DNA from: Calocera cornea HHB12733
Lineage: Eukaryota; Basidiomycota; Dacrymycetes; Dacrymycetales; Dacrymycetaceae
DNA length: 23,413 bases
Assembly: GCA_001632435.1 (NCBI GenBank)
Contig: KV424107.1
Span: 27,130 to 50,542, forward strand
Direction: 5' to 3'
The position numbers and the translations under genes were made by a program. Positions 9,944 through 19,867 of this stretch are shown here, piece after piece. Below the pieces are notes generated by a model. The model did not search any database and had not been told where the DNA came from. It worked only from the letters and a program-made list of their open reading frames with translations. The stretch's first letter is position 1. The number at the start of each line of letters is the position of its first letter.

Positions 9944-10579
9944 GGTCGCAACAGCTCAAGCGCAATCTCTCAATCAGCCATGAGGAGGTGGAGCAAGACC
10001 ACGGGAACTTGCTGTGACCAACACAGCCCAGCGACCCACGCGCGGGTCTTCGTCTCTGCAAGACTCATTTCCCTGGGCGTTATGTGATATGTGGGCTATA
10101 CGCCCCGTGAACCCGAAGTTTCTGATCTGTAACCCTATCTGACGGTGGTAGAAGGAAACGCCCGCGCGTGTGCCTCGATGCTCGGATTTGCAGGGAAGGA
10201 AACGAGGTTCTTCGGGTGATGCGGAGCTCTGATTGGAGCGTCTACTGGGATCCAGCGTGCACGCGAACCCTGTAGCCCTGGGAAACAGGCTTGCAGCGGA
10301 TGCCGCCATATCCGCAGTCGGAAGGCGTCCGCGTGAGCAAGTCGTTGAATTAGGTGCGATCGCTCATCGTAGTCAGCGGCCCTTTGTCAGAGGAGTCCGA
10401 TATCGTGATTAACCAACAAGATCATAATGTACACGTGCATTCGTACGAAGTCCTTGGATTAAATGAAATCTACTCATCATAGAAGCGAAAAGCTACGTAG
10501 ATGGAAGTCGGGTATCTGAATGAGCTGAAATACATATCAACACTTCCGCGGATGAAAAGCTTTCGCAAGCCCTGCGTTG
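9944..10579. other. upstream region of copy C and downstream region of copy D
   Basis: About 635 bp. The 70 bases next to the copy C start match the copy B promoter region. A minus-strand 111-codon ORF (9974-10309) has no recognisable domain and lies in this duplicated promoter segment, so I do not call it. Nothing else is supportable. Confidence 0.55.
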
Positions 10580-12410
10580 CTATGGCGCATGCTCGCCGTA
10601 AGTTGGCGGTTCTTCCGCAATATCCGGTTGGTCCCTCCGTAGTCTTTGGTTCAAGATGGTAACGAGGTCCACTGTAGCCGCATTATGCAACATGTCGGGT
10701 GTTACAATTGACAGTCCGGTGGACGATGTGGTTGGAGACGACGGCGCCCCGCCAGGGTTGCTGTCCAGTCCCGGCGACTGCTGGGGCAGAAGATAGCTCA
10801 TAGAAGAGGAGGGCCCGTACGTCAGTCTCCTGCCGCTCTTCTCGTTTCTCTCGGGTGTGGTTGATAATAGGGTGTTCGAATGAGTGAGCGGCGGAGTGGT
10901 CAGAGGTGGCATGACGTATGGCGTAGGCTCGGACCCAGGCAGATGCATCATCGCGCCGATAGAGTGCATTGTCGGAGAGCTCGGCCGGCTTCCAGCCTCG
11001 CTGAGGGCAACTCCTCCAAATGCTCCGGCGGCCGCACTTTGTCGTCGACGGTACCACAGGAAGAAAAACAGGAAGGCCATCAGACCAACCAAGCCCGCCA
11101 CGCCCACCGCGATTCCGACAATTGCACCGGTAGACAGTTTGCTAGTCGAGCCGTGCGGATCTCCTGTAGCACCAAGGCCGCCCGGCGAAGTAGGCTGGCC
11201 AGTCGGTACTGAGACGGAAGGAGATGATGTGCTGTAGTAGACTTAGATATGAAAGCACCAAGCGTTTACAATGGCACTTACGAGCTGGAGACGGGCTGGA
11301 AGAGTAGCATCGCATCGAGATTGAAGCAATTCTGCACATTCGGAACACCATTCGGCAGATTTGGATTGAAGTTGGTGATCGTGATGGTATAGGAACTTGC
11401 TGGATCAAGGTTGTCGGCGAAGTACATCGTCTGCCCCTCGGTCCACCAGTCGTTTGTGGAATTGTACGCTCCCGTATTGTGGTTCGTCAACTGAACCGTG
11501 TACCCGAAGGTGTTCTGTGCCTCTATTCCGATCACTTGTATGACAGATGAATCTGATGAATCCGGTCAGAGGTTGTTCTTCAGAGTAGCAGAAACAAAGA
11601 CACATACTACTGAATGTGTAGGACGCAGTGGTATCGGGGCTGTAGTTGCATGTATAGGTGTGGGTGCCATCGACGTTCTGGGGAGATTGAGCCTGCAACC
11701 ATGCACTTGCAGGCTCGTAGTTCCAGCTGGTGTCACGATCATCGATCGTCACCGGCGTAGATGCAATGGATGCTCCAGTAGATGCCGCGGCGCCTAGAGT
11801 CACGACTCCACCATAAAACTCTAGAGAGGCATCCGTGCTTGGGATCGTGGCATTGAATTTTGCGGTGTGGGTGCCGTATTTCAGGCCGTCAGCGACGAGG
11901 AGCATCTGTGGCCCGTGATTTGGGTCGTGGGCGAATGCCGAACAGGCAGGGTCGGACCCAAGGCCAACCTTGTTCATGGCCTGCCCGTCAACGGTGAAAC
12001 TGTATCCTGCGTTGTCGAGTGTACTCAAACACAGGTACAGCGCTGTCCCTGTGCGAACGTCAGCAAGCAGTATAACAGGAATCTCAGGGCGAGACGTACC
12101 CTCCCACTCCATCCAGAACCCGGCCTCATCCTTCTGTGTTCTCCGAAACGCTTGACCGATACCCTCGCCTCCGGACCATACTGTGCTGCCTGTATATGAC
12201 GAATTCCAACCCTACGGTGGTTTAGGGATTGAAGAGGACGGTGTATAACTGTGCATACCTGCATGACATCGCCGTCTCGAATGGGAGTATACCTTGTTTA
12301 GAGTCAGCCAAATGAAAACTTTCTGGCGGCACAACCAACACTCACATCCATGTTGCGCTTTCCTCTCCCACAGTCAAGTTGAAGGGTAGTGTTACAGACG
12401 TCGAAGTCAT
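10580..12410 (-). CDS. array copy D: double-module single-pass membrane protein with PPxY tail
   Basis: Exons 12410-12346, 12292-12259, 12211-12100, 12048-11608, 11552-11282, 11231-10580 give 524 residues; introns are 47-55 nt. Compared with B and C, the intron between the two modules is absent (one 441-nt exon), while the within-module introns remain. The module 1 intron (12049-12099) is 51 nt and has no in-frame stop. The helix is at about 344-369, then YRRR. The tail has TPYVMPP, NAATVDLVTILNQRLRR and EEPPTYGEHAP, so five residues follow the PPxY tyrosine. The ATG at 12410 (MTSTSV) is chosen by alignment with B and C. An in-frame ATG further upstream (about 12476) would add 22 residues, but a strong polypyrimidine stretch ending TCGCAG there could instead be a splice acceptor from an unseen exon. 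Function unknown. Confidence 0.8.
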
Positions 12411-13258
12411 AGTGAACGGTTTGGGGATAGTTCGCTGGGGCTGCGAGAAGTTGAAGAAGAAAAACGGGGGCCAGTTCATCGGAGCAAGGGGTATTAAGGA
12501 ACTCCAGAAGGTGACACACCTCCCCGAGTGGTGTGATCGCCGCGGAGGTCTCGCCGCAGGCTGAGCAGCCTCCTGGTTAGGCGGTCCATGCTCGGCGTGG
12601 TGGGGCGAGGTTGTAATTCACGTAACTGTAATGAGGAACCGCCGGTTGATATGGGTGTCAGCTGTGACGGGTGGTTCAAGCGCTTCAGGAGTGCTGTATG
12701 CTGCGATCACCGCATCTGAGTCGGTGTTTTGGTTTCGGTTGATGTGTGGGCAGAGCGCCCGTGCATCGCCTTGTCAGGCAATGCGGGGAGCGGAAGAAAA
12801 GAGCAACTCGATCGGACCCTCTTCGACCGACCCTATTGAGAACCCTCATTCATTCCTGCCCCTTTCGCGGTCTTCCCACGACCCGGGCCTCGGCGATGGT
12901 GTAGACGATGTTGACGCAATACTGTACAGTCCTGTATAGCTGACGATGATGCTGGATGTGAATAAAAGGTCTGCTCCATCTATCCTGGCATAACGATATA
13001 ACAATGCCCGTACGCACCGACAATCAACGGCTTCGACCTGCCGAGAAGAAGCATTGCCGGCATCTTTTCGGCCGAGGGCCTCATTTTGGTGGAAGCGAAA
13101 TCTACGCTGGGCTCTTCATGACTCGAAGCCATCCCTAATATGTCGCTTTCCTAGAGTTATTGTTCGAGTCACTGTTCGAGAGTTTCATTGTCTATTTGAA
13201 GCCATAGAAAAATCATCCTCATCAGCAAGGGACTGAACCGTCCTAAGGTTTTCGAGCC
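12411..13258. other. divergent intergenic region between copy D and the oxidoreductase gene
   Basis: About 850 bp between two starts facing away from each other, so it must hold both promoters. An AT-rich stretch with GAATAAAAGG near 12959 and ATATAACAAT near 12993 could serve the oxidoreductase gene. A possible extra 5' exon of copy D may lie at its left end. I see no separate gene; ORFs of 60-100 codons here lack any recognisable feature. Confidence 0.5.
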
Positions 13259-14866
13259 ATGGCCCAACCTACTCCTGACCTGATCTACGACTGCGTTGTC
13301 GTCGGAAGCGGCAATGCTGGATTCTGCGCTGCGCACTCCGCAATCGAGCATGGCTGCACCAAAGTCCTTGTCGTTGACAAATGCCCCGAGTCTTGGGCGG
13401 GCGGCAATGGCTACTTCACCGCCGGCGCGCTTCGCATTGTGCACGCCGGGCTGGAAGACCTCCTTCCCATCGTTAACAATGTCTCTCCGGAGATGAAAGA
13501 CAAGATCGACCTGGACCCGTACACGGCGGAGAACTATACGGGTGACATCATGCGTTTGGGCCAGAACCGGCCCGACCCGGCAATGGTCAAGGCGCTTGTT
13601 GACAATTCGAGGGACGCGATTGGGTGGTTGCAGAAGAGCATCGGCGTCAGGACCATGCTGTCTTTTCACCGACAGGCTTACGAAGTCAACGGGCGACAGC
13701 GCTTCTGGGGCGGCGTACACTTGAGCACGGTCGATGGAGGCAAGGGCCTTATCGAAGATCACCGGCGGAAGGCAAAGGAAGAAGGTGTCGACGTATGGTT
13801 CGACAGCCCTGCTACACGGCTCATCGTCGAAGATGGCGCAGTGAAGGGCATTGTCGTGCACAAGGATGGCACGGACATCCCAATCCGTTCTGCTGGTGTG
13901 GTGCTCGCTGCCGGAGGATTCGAAGCGAACGCTGTGATGCGCGAGAAGTACATCGGTCCCGGATGGAAGGAAGCGCACGTCCGCGGCACGCCTTACAACC
14001 AAGGCGACGGCTTCATCCTCGCCCAATCTGTCAATGCAGCCCAGTGCGGCGACTGGGAGGGTTGTCACAACACGTGCTGGGACGCGGCCGCTCCGAAGGA
14101 TGCCGGCGACCAGATGCTCTCGAACCAGTTCACCAAGTCTGGCTATCCGCTCGGGGTGATGATCAACGCCGATGGGAAGCGATTCGTCGATGAGGGCGAG
14201 GACATGCGCAATTACACCTACGCCCGGTTTGGACGGAAGATATTGGAGCAGCCCGGGGGCGTGGCGTGGCAGCTGTATGATGCCAAGGTCGTACCATTGC
14301 TGAGGAAGGAGGAGTATGCGGACGACGTCGTGGGGAAGATCCGCGCCGAATCGCTCGAGGAGCTCGCCGATAAGCTTGTCGAGGACGGCTTGCACGACCG
14401 GACTGCCTTCTTGCAGACGATGGATACTTACAACGACGCTGTGCGAAACAACGTCAAGAACCAGCAAATTCAGTTCAACCCCGCAATCAAAGATGGGCTG
14501 TCGACCCAGTCCGATGGGGCCGGGCTTGAGCTTCCTAAGACGAACTGGGCTCAGCCGATCGACAAGCCACAGTTTGTTGCTGTCAAGGTCTCCTGCGGAA
14601 TTACGTTCACCTTCGGTGGACTAAAGATCGACCCCGAAACCGCCGCGGTGATCAATGAGGAGGGTAAAGCTATCAGGGGTTTGTACTGCACGGGCGAGAT
14701 GGTCGGGAACTTGTTCTACGGAAACTACCCCGGTGGAAGCGGGTGGGTGGTGTTCCCGTCATGACCATTGCTGATTGCTGACCAATGTCATAGACTGACC
14801 GCAGGTGCCGTCTTTGGCCGGAAATCGGGGAGAGAGATCGCCAAGCTCGCACGCGCTCACCAGTGA
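13259..14866 (+). CDS. FAD-dependent oxidoreductase, fumarate reductase/tricarballylate dehydrogenase type
   Basis: Flavoprotein of the FAD_binding_2 family; closest in motif pattern to bacterial TcuA-type tricarballylate dehydrogenases. The substrate cannot be told from sequence. Exons 13259-14742 and 14794-14866 give 518 residues. The N-terminus holds the dinucleotide-binding motif GSGNAG (residues 16-21), acidic Asp40 at the end of the second strand, and WAGGNGYFTAG. LAAGGFEAN follows mid-protein, and YCTGEMVGNLFYGNYPGGSG, then LTAGAVFG, closes the FAD site near the C-terminus. The 51-nt intron cuts between GGSG and LTAG. Reading through it stops after VVFPS and would lose the last 23 residues. 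The start ATG has a good context (GCCATGG). No targeting signal is evident, so it is probably soluble. It converges on the DUF2235 gene 173 bp away. Its 3' part is copied at 17384-17804. Confidence 0.92.
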
Positions 14867-15039
14867 CGAATGAAGCATATCGCGCCAGGGAGCGAAGATG
14901 TTGTGTCCGTATCAGTGTCATATTAGGTCATTGCAGGCGCTAAGTTACAGGGTATCGATGGTCATCATAAACATGGAATCAGATTGTAGGGTATATCCGT
15001 CTCTTCTCTCGCTCGAATGTGATGCAGAAGCAGGCGCAT

Positions 15040-16782
15040 CTACTCCACCCAGATGGGCTCGTCGTTCCACATCGTCGCAGGACGGTAGGTGCCTTCGAGC
15101 TTCATGCGTTCCTTGACGGAGACGTGCACCGTTGCCTTGGAAGGAAAGGCCGGCATGCCGCGCGGCCTACCGAGGTTGGGACTAGCCAGTGTTATTCGTT
15201 ACGATACAATGCTCAGAGTAGTGAGGACGCACAAATAAGTATACGAGACCTGCCCGTTATGTCCATGATAGATATGGCGGAAAGGGATGAGCTCCAGAAC
15301 CCACCACGCAGGCCACATTGCAAGCTGGTCACTGATCTTCGCTCTCAGATCTCCATCGTAGCGTTTGTCGAGGTTGCGAATGTAGTGGATGGGCAGAATT
15401 GGACGTTCTTCAGGCACCGCTTCGCGGTTCTCCAGTCTGCCACCTTTGGGCTCGAGCGGAAGCTCGATATCGGCCCTCCTGAGTGCTTCCCTGTCGAACT
15501 CGATGCCGGTATCCGTGAGTACTGGGTGTCATTAATACCTTTACATCCACAACTCGAAGTCAAGCGTACCCAGTTCACGAAGCATCCAGATCAGGGGGAT
15601 GCGCGCCGGATCGTACGGCTCATGGTCCATGAAGTTGCCCCCTCCTATCTCGCCGTGTCCGCCAGCGAACCAGACTTCCTGCGAGTCAGTCTCCTCAAGA
15701 CCACAGTCCGCGTCGTCCTCGAAAGCATCCTGAGCCAGCCTGGCCAGTTTCAAACTCGCATGATAGTGGTTTGCCTTGAATTTGACGCGCCGCTCATCGA
15801 GAGATATGGCGTGCTACATGCAAAAGCTCAGAAATGTCTCGGAGTCACGTGTTGGGACAATCTACCCTGAAAACACGAATGTGGTTGCCCGACGCGGTGA
15901 AGGGAAAGCTAACGTCTGAGATGACGCCGACGGACTCCACCGTATCCCTGACAACCCCGATCAGCCCAGTCTGCCGAAGCATTGCGCGGACTTACCAAAC
16001 CCCGACGAAGTCGATCGAGACACTATTCGAGAACGTCTTCTTGAACTCTCTGCTCTCGTCCCAGCCCTGCTTGTCCGCGCGCATATACATCGTGAACGCG
16101 AAGAGTACCTGCTCGTCGTTTCCGCGCGGGAGGAGGCCGACTTTATGCAACATGCCTGCCAGCACGCGAGCTGTGTACGCGCCGCGAGAGAAACCTGGGT
16201 ATATGCACTGCGATGAGATGCTATGTTTGGAGACGGCCGACAGACAAACCGAAGAGGTATATCCGGTCTCCAGGCACCCAGTTTTGCATCAAGAAGGTAT
16301 ATCCGCCCATGATCTGGCCATGGTTAGCGAGCAGTTCGCTCTGACGCGGGAAAGTGCACATACATGATATCTAATATCCCTGAGTAGATTGTCAGCCCTC
16401 TTCAGCACAAGTGTGGCACCAATAGAAAGCCTCGTACCACCCAATGCCGTATGCTGCAGCCTTCATGAAACCTTGGAGCATAGTCGTCTTGATCGCAGTT
16501 CCAACGCCAGTCTATAGGATCCCAGCACAAGCGCATACATGAGCCTTCGATTCTCGGACGACTCGAGCACTGACACGATCCCACCTGGTAGTACACCATC
16601 TGGTTCCTGTAGTCATCCTTCTTCAAGAACGAGACGAGCTTGACCACGTTCGTGTTCGCGCTCCCGAACAGATTTCCAGTGCCGTCAAAGCAGAGGATGA
16701 GCTTGCGTCCGCCGTGCCCGGGGGCGTTGGGCACGCCGTGCTCGTCCAGGTCCGAGCCTGACGAACTTGATGGGGGGACCAT
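15040..16782 (-). CDS. DUF2235 alpha/beta-hydrolase, copy 1
   Basis: Predicted serine hydrolase of the DUF2235 family, related to the catalytic domain of type VI secretion phospholipase effectors of the Tle1 class; the fungal role is not known. Nine exons: 16782-16585, 16511-16438, 16379-16364, 16313-16250, 16194-15996, 15947-15866, 15813-15570, 15521-15233, 15181-15040, giving 435 residues. [10 protein letters not shown] lies at 28-37. The nucleophile elbow GFSRGAY has Ser120. DFVGVWDTV has the likely acid Asp185, and [11 protein letters not shown] the likely His264. No signal peptide or membrane helix is seen. Exon 3 is only 16 nt. The start is the ATG shared with copy 2. It converges on the oxidoreductase gene. 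A MITE-like insertion begins about 135 bp upstream of the start. Confidence 0.9.
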
Positions 16783-16875
16783 CTCAAACACAGTAGTAGT
16801 CAATGAAGTTCAGCTGAAAAAAAAAGTAGGCGAAAGTACAGGGATAGCAGCACGTAGGGACGCGAAGATATATCC

Positions 16876-16897
16876 ATATGACCGGCGCAGGATCTGG
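16876..16897 (-). promoter_or_regulatory. upstream block conserved between the two DUF2235 copies
   Basis: About 95 bp upstream of the copy 1 ATG, a 22-base block around ATATGACCGGCGCAGG is kept with one change in copy 2 (19846-19867), while the bases around it differ much more. It could be a promoter or leader element. Chance survival after a recent duplication is also possible. Confidence 0.35.
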
Positions 16898-16916
16898 AGA
16901 AGCGGCTGTTGGCAAT

Positions 16917-17269
16917 GAATGACTTCCTGTGGACTTGTTAGAGTAAGTTAGGTAAGCCGATACAGATCCCTGCATGACAGGATGCCGCTTGACCAATCCA
17001 AGTAAGCAAACCCGAGGCAGTCCAAATGCCAATCGTAGGAGGAGGGGGGGCAATTGTGGCGGACGGTGTTACTTGTCACCCGACGATCGAAGATCACACA
17101 GCCAATCTCAACGTTGAGGGTGCTGATTGGTGCCCTGTTAACGAGTCCACTTAGCATCAAGCTGTGTTACAGTAGGCTTCTGGCCGATTTTGAGTGCCTG
17201 AGACGGAAACCCCTAGATACCTTCCGTGGATTCATCTGCACCTGTGTTCAGGCCAACGGGAAGTCATTC
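16917..17269. mobile_element. MITE-like element, 353 bp, with 11-bp perfect terminal inverted repeats
   Basis: The left end GAATGACTTCC (16917-16927) is the exact reverse complement of the right end GGAAGTCATTC (17259-17269). The match continues imperfectly inward for about 10 more bases (TGTGGACTTG against CGTTGGCCTG). The trinucleotide AAT stands on both outer sides (14916-equivalent positions 16914-16916 and 17270-17272), as a 3-bp target duplication would. The inside has no transposase ORF. The paralogous upstream region of DUF2235 copy 2 lacks this block. The class is unassigned: AAT is not the usual TWA target of PIF/Harbinger elements. Confidence 0.55.
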
Positions 17270-17383
17270 AATATGGTATTCATACTCCTTCCTCATTCGC
17301 CTGCCGGATGTGACGACAGCAAGGACGCGGAGACGACGCACGTTTAGTGACTGACAACACCGCCGGCGAGCAAGGCAATTCAA

Positions 17384-17804
17384 TTGTGAAACACTGTCAA
17401 TAACCAGCAAACTCCTTTCAACCCGCGATGGAAGATTGCCTGTCGACCCTGTCCGAAGCGGCGGGGTTGGAGCCTCTAAACACGAGCCGATCGGACGATC
17501 GGCAGTCACAGTTCGTTGCTGTCTCAGTTTCATGAGGGATTACGTTGAACTTTGATGTCTCAACATCGACCCCGAGACAACAGCGGGCTCAACTCGGGGC
17601 GACATGCGATCAGAAGTCTGTACTACACGGGCGAGATATTCGAGAACTTGTTCTATGGAAACTATCCCGGTGAAAACCGGGAGGCGACATCTCCGTGATC
17701 ACCGTCGCTGATTGCTGACAAATGCCATATATAGACGATTAGTAGGTGCCGTCTGTGCCGGAACCTGGAAGAGAGATCGCCACGCTGGCGGCTAATCACA
17801 ATTA
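17384..17804 (+). pseudogene. decayed 3' fragment of the FAD oxidoreductase
   Basis: Matches the last ~124 codons, the intron and the 3' flank of the intact gene (14440-14866 and beyond). Still readable are the motifs FVAV near 17512, YTGEI then NLFYGNYPG near 17620-17670, the intron's GCTGATTGCTGAC branch region, and the GAGAGATCGCCA of the last exon. It carries internal stops (for example TGA within the copy of VSCGI) and frameshifts, and the intron donor is gone (GGTGAAAACC instead of GGAAGCGGGTGG). The first ~394 codons are missing, so it was born truncated and could never have been active. It sits 3' of DUF2235 copy 2 exactly as the intact gene sits 3' of copy 1. Confidence 0.9.
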
Positions 17805-17990
17805 ACGGGTGAAGCACATGGCGTACTCGTAGTGGAGCGGAGAGGTTGAATAACTGTCGGGATTCATATTAGTTATTACAGAATACAGGGGGATCGGCGG
17901 GCATCATAAACATGGAATCGAATTGTAGCGGTGTTTTCGTTTCGCCTCTCCCCCGGGTGTGATGCGGCAACAATTGAAGAGACTGCTGCT

Positions 17991-19739
17991 CTATTCTACC
18001 CAGGTGGGCTCGTCCGTCCATTTCGCGGCGGGGCGATAGGTGCCTTCGAGCTTCATGCGCTCCTTGACCGAGACGTGCACCGTCGCCTTGGGAGGCAGAG
18101 ATGGTACGCCGCGTGGCTTGCCAAGATTGGGACTGACGACCTTATAGTCAGTTGACATATCTGGAACTGCAAGCTCCGACGTACACATAGGTATATGAGA
18201 CCTTTCCGTTAGGCCCATGATGGATATGGCTGAAGGGGATGACCTCGAGCGCCCACCACGCGGGCGAGATAGCAAGCTGGTCACTGATCTTCGCCTTCAC
18301 ATCCCCGTCATAGCGCTTGTCGAGGTTGCGGATATAGTGGACGGGTAGGATAGGACGTTCCTCAGGCACCGCTTTGCCATTAGCAAGTCTGCCGCCTTGG
18401 GGCTCGAACGGAAGGTCGATATCAGCCTTCTTGAGCGCGTCCATGTCGAACTCGACGCCGGTATCTGTGAGGACTAGGCGCAGTCAGTACCTTCCGCGTG
18501 CCGAAAAAAAAATCATTACCCAGCTCACGAAGCATCCACGTGAGCGGGATGCGCGCAGGATCATACGGATCGTCATCCATAAAATTGCCACCTCCGATCT
18601 CACCGTGCCCGCCGGCGAACCAGACCTCTTGCATATCGGTTTCCGCGAGACCAGAGGCCGCATCTTCATCGGCAGCAGCCTGGGACAGCCTGGCCAGGTT
18701 CAAGCTGGCATGATAGTGGTTCGCCTTGAACTTGACGCGTCGCTCATCTAGCGAGATCGCATGCTATATGCCAAGGCTCAGGAATGCCAGGGACGTACCG
18801 TGTTACGAAGGACCTACCCTGAAAACGCGAATGTGGTTTCCCGACGCTGTGAAGGGGAAGCTGACGTTCTTGACGACGCCCACGGACTCGACGGTATCCC
18901 TAACAACGCCCTATCAGCCCCGCCAACCGAACCGGTCCAGTGAATCGGCTCACCAAACGCCAACGAAGTCGATCGAGACATTGTTCGAAAATGACTTCTT
19001 GAACCTGTTGCTTTCCTCCCAGCCCTGCTTGTCCGTGCGCATATACATCTTGTACGCGAACGGTACCTGCTCGTCGTTCCCGCGCGGGAGGAGACCGACC
19101 TTGTGCAACATGCCCGCGAGCGCCCGCGCTGTGTAGGCACCACGAGAGAAACCTGGGCATATGCGCTGCGATCAGCTGAGTGTGCTTAGAGTGTGGGAGA
19201 AGGCTGACCGAACAGATAGATACGATCGCCAGGAACCCAATTTTGCATCAGGAAGGTGTACCCGCCCATAATCTGAAGCCCGTTAGCGCACACGCGCTCA
19301 ACACTCGGAGATGTGCATACGTGATATTCGATATCCCTGAATGCATGGTCAGCGCTCCTCAAAACAAATCTGGTCGAGGAGAGAGCTCTCGTACCAGCCA
19401 ATGCCGTACGCAGCAGCCTTCAAAAGGCCTTGGAACACAGTCGTCCTGATAGCGGTTCCAACACCAGTCTATAGAAGCCCAGCACAAGCGCATACATGAG
19501 CCCACTGTCCTCGCACAACTCGAGCACCGACACGGTCCCACCTGGTAGTACACCATCTGGTTCCTGTAGTCATCCTTCTTCAAGAACGAGACGAGCTTGA
19601 CCACGTTCGTGTTCGCGCTCCCGAACAGGTCTCCGGTGCCGTCAAAGCAGAGGATGAGTTTGCGCCCGCCCAGCCCCGGGGCGTTCGGCACGCCGTGCTC
19701 GTCCAGGTCCGAGCCCGATGATGTTGGCGGGAGGACCAT
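17991..19739 (-). CDS. DUF2235 alpha/beta-hydrolase, copy 2
   Basis: Intact paralogue of the gene at 15040-16782, also 435 residues with all eight introns at the same positions. Exons: 19739-19542, 19468-19395, 19336-19321, 19272-19209, 19152-18954, 18899-18818, 18763-18520, 18473-18185, 18132-17991. Ser120 of GFSRGAY, Asp185 of GVWDTV and His264 of GGHGEIGGG are all kept, and no exon has a stop or frameshift. Differences are mostly substitutions in surface-like stretches (residues 238-256 and 320-350). For the last intron I chose GTACGT at 18184 with acceptor CAG at 18133, which mirrors copy 1. An alternative pair (18186/18141) would add two residues. The role is unknown; a cytosolic esterase or phospholipase activity is an inference from the family. 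Confidence 0.9.
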
Positions 19740-19845
19740 CTCAAGCTCAGTAGGCGGTGAAGTCCAGCTGGAAGAACGAGTAGACAGAGGGACAGGGACA
19801 GGAACACGCAGGGACGCGAGCGAGGCGGGGCGCGAAGATGAATCT

Positions 19846-19867
19846 ATATGACCGGCGCAGGGTCTGG
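19846..19867 (-). promoter_or_regulatory. upstream block conserved between the two DUF2235 copies
   Basis: Counterpart of 16876-16897, about 107 bp upstream of the copy 2 ATG, differing at one base. The intervening sequence contains insertions and substitutions relative to copy 1, so the block is better kept than its surroundings. Confidence 0.35.

Larger units (their letters stand above)
14440..17383. repeat. tandem segmental duplication, unit 1
   Basis: Left unit of a direct duplication. It starts inside the oxidoreductase at about codon 394 and runs through the first DUF2235 gene and its upstream region. It is longer than unit 2, mainly because of the insertion at 16917-17269. The limits are approximate and were set by eye. 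Confidence 0.8.

Noticed and set aside
9974..10309. 111-codon minus-strand ORF upstream of copy C
   Set aside because: Lies in a duplicated promoter segment; the matching segment upstream of copy B does not keep the same frame.
13169..14467. 432-codon minus-strand ORF opposite the FAD oxidoreductase
   Set aside because: Runs antisense through clearly conserved flavoprotein motifs; no features of its own. Long antisense ORFs are common opposite GC3-rich genes.
14743..14764. Stop of the uninterrupted FAD reading frame (after VVFPS) as the true C-terminus
   Set aside because: A 51-nt intron with GT donor, GCTGACC branch and TAG acceptor restores GGSG-LTAGAVFG, the usual end of the family.
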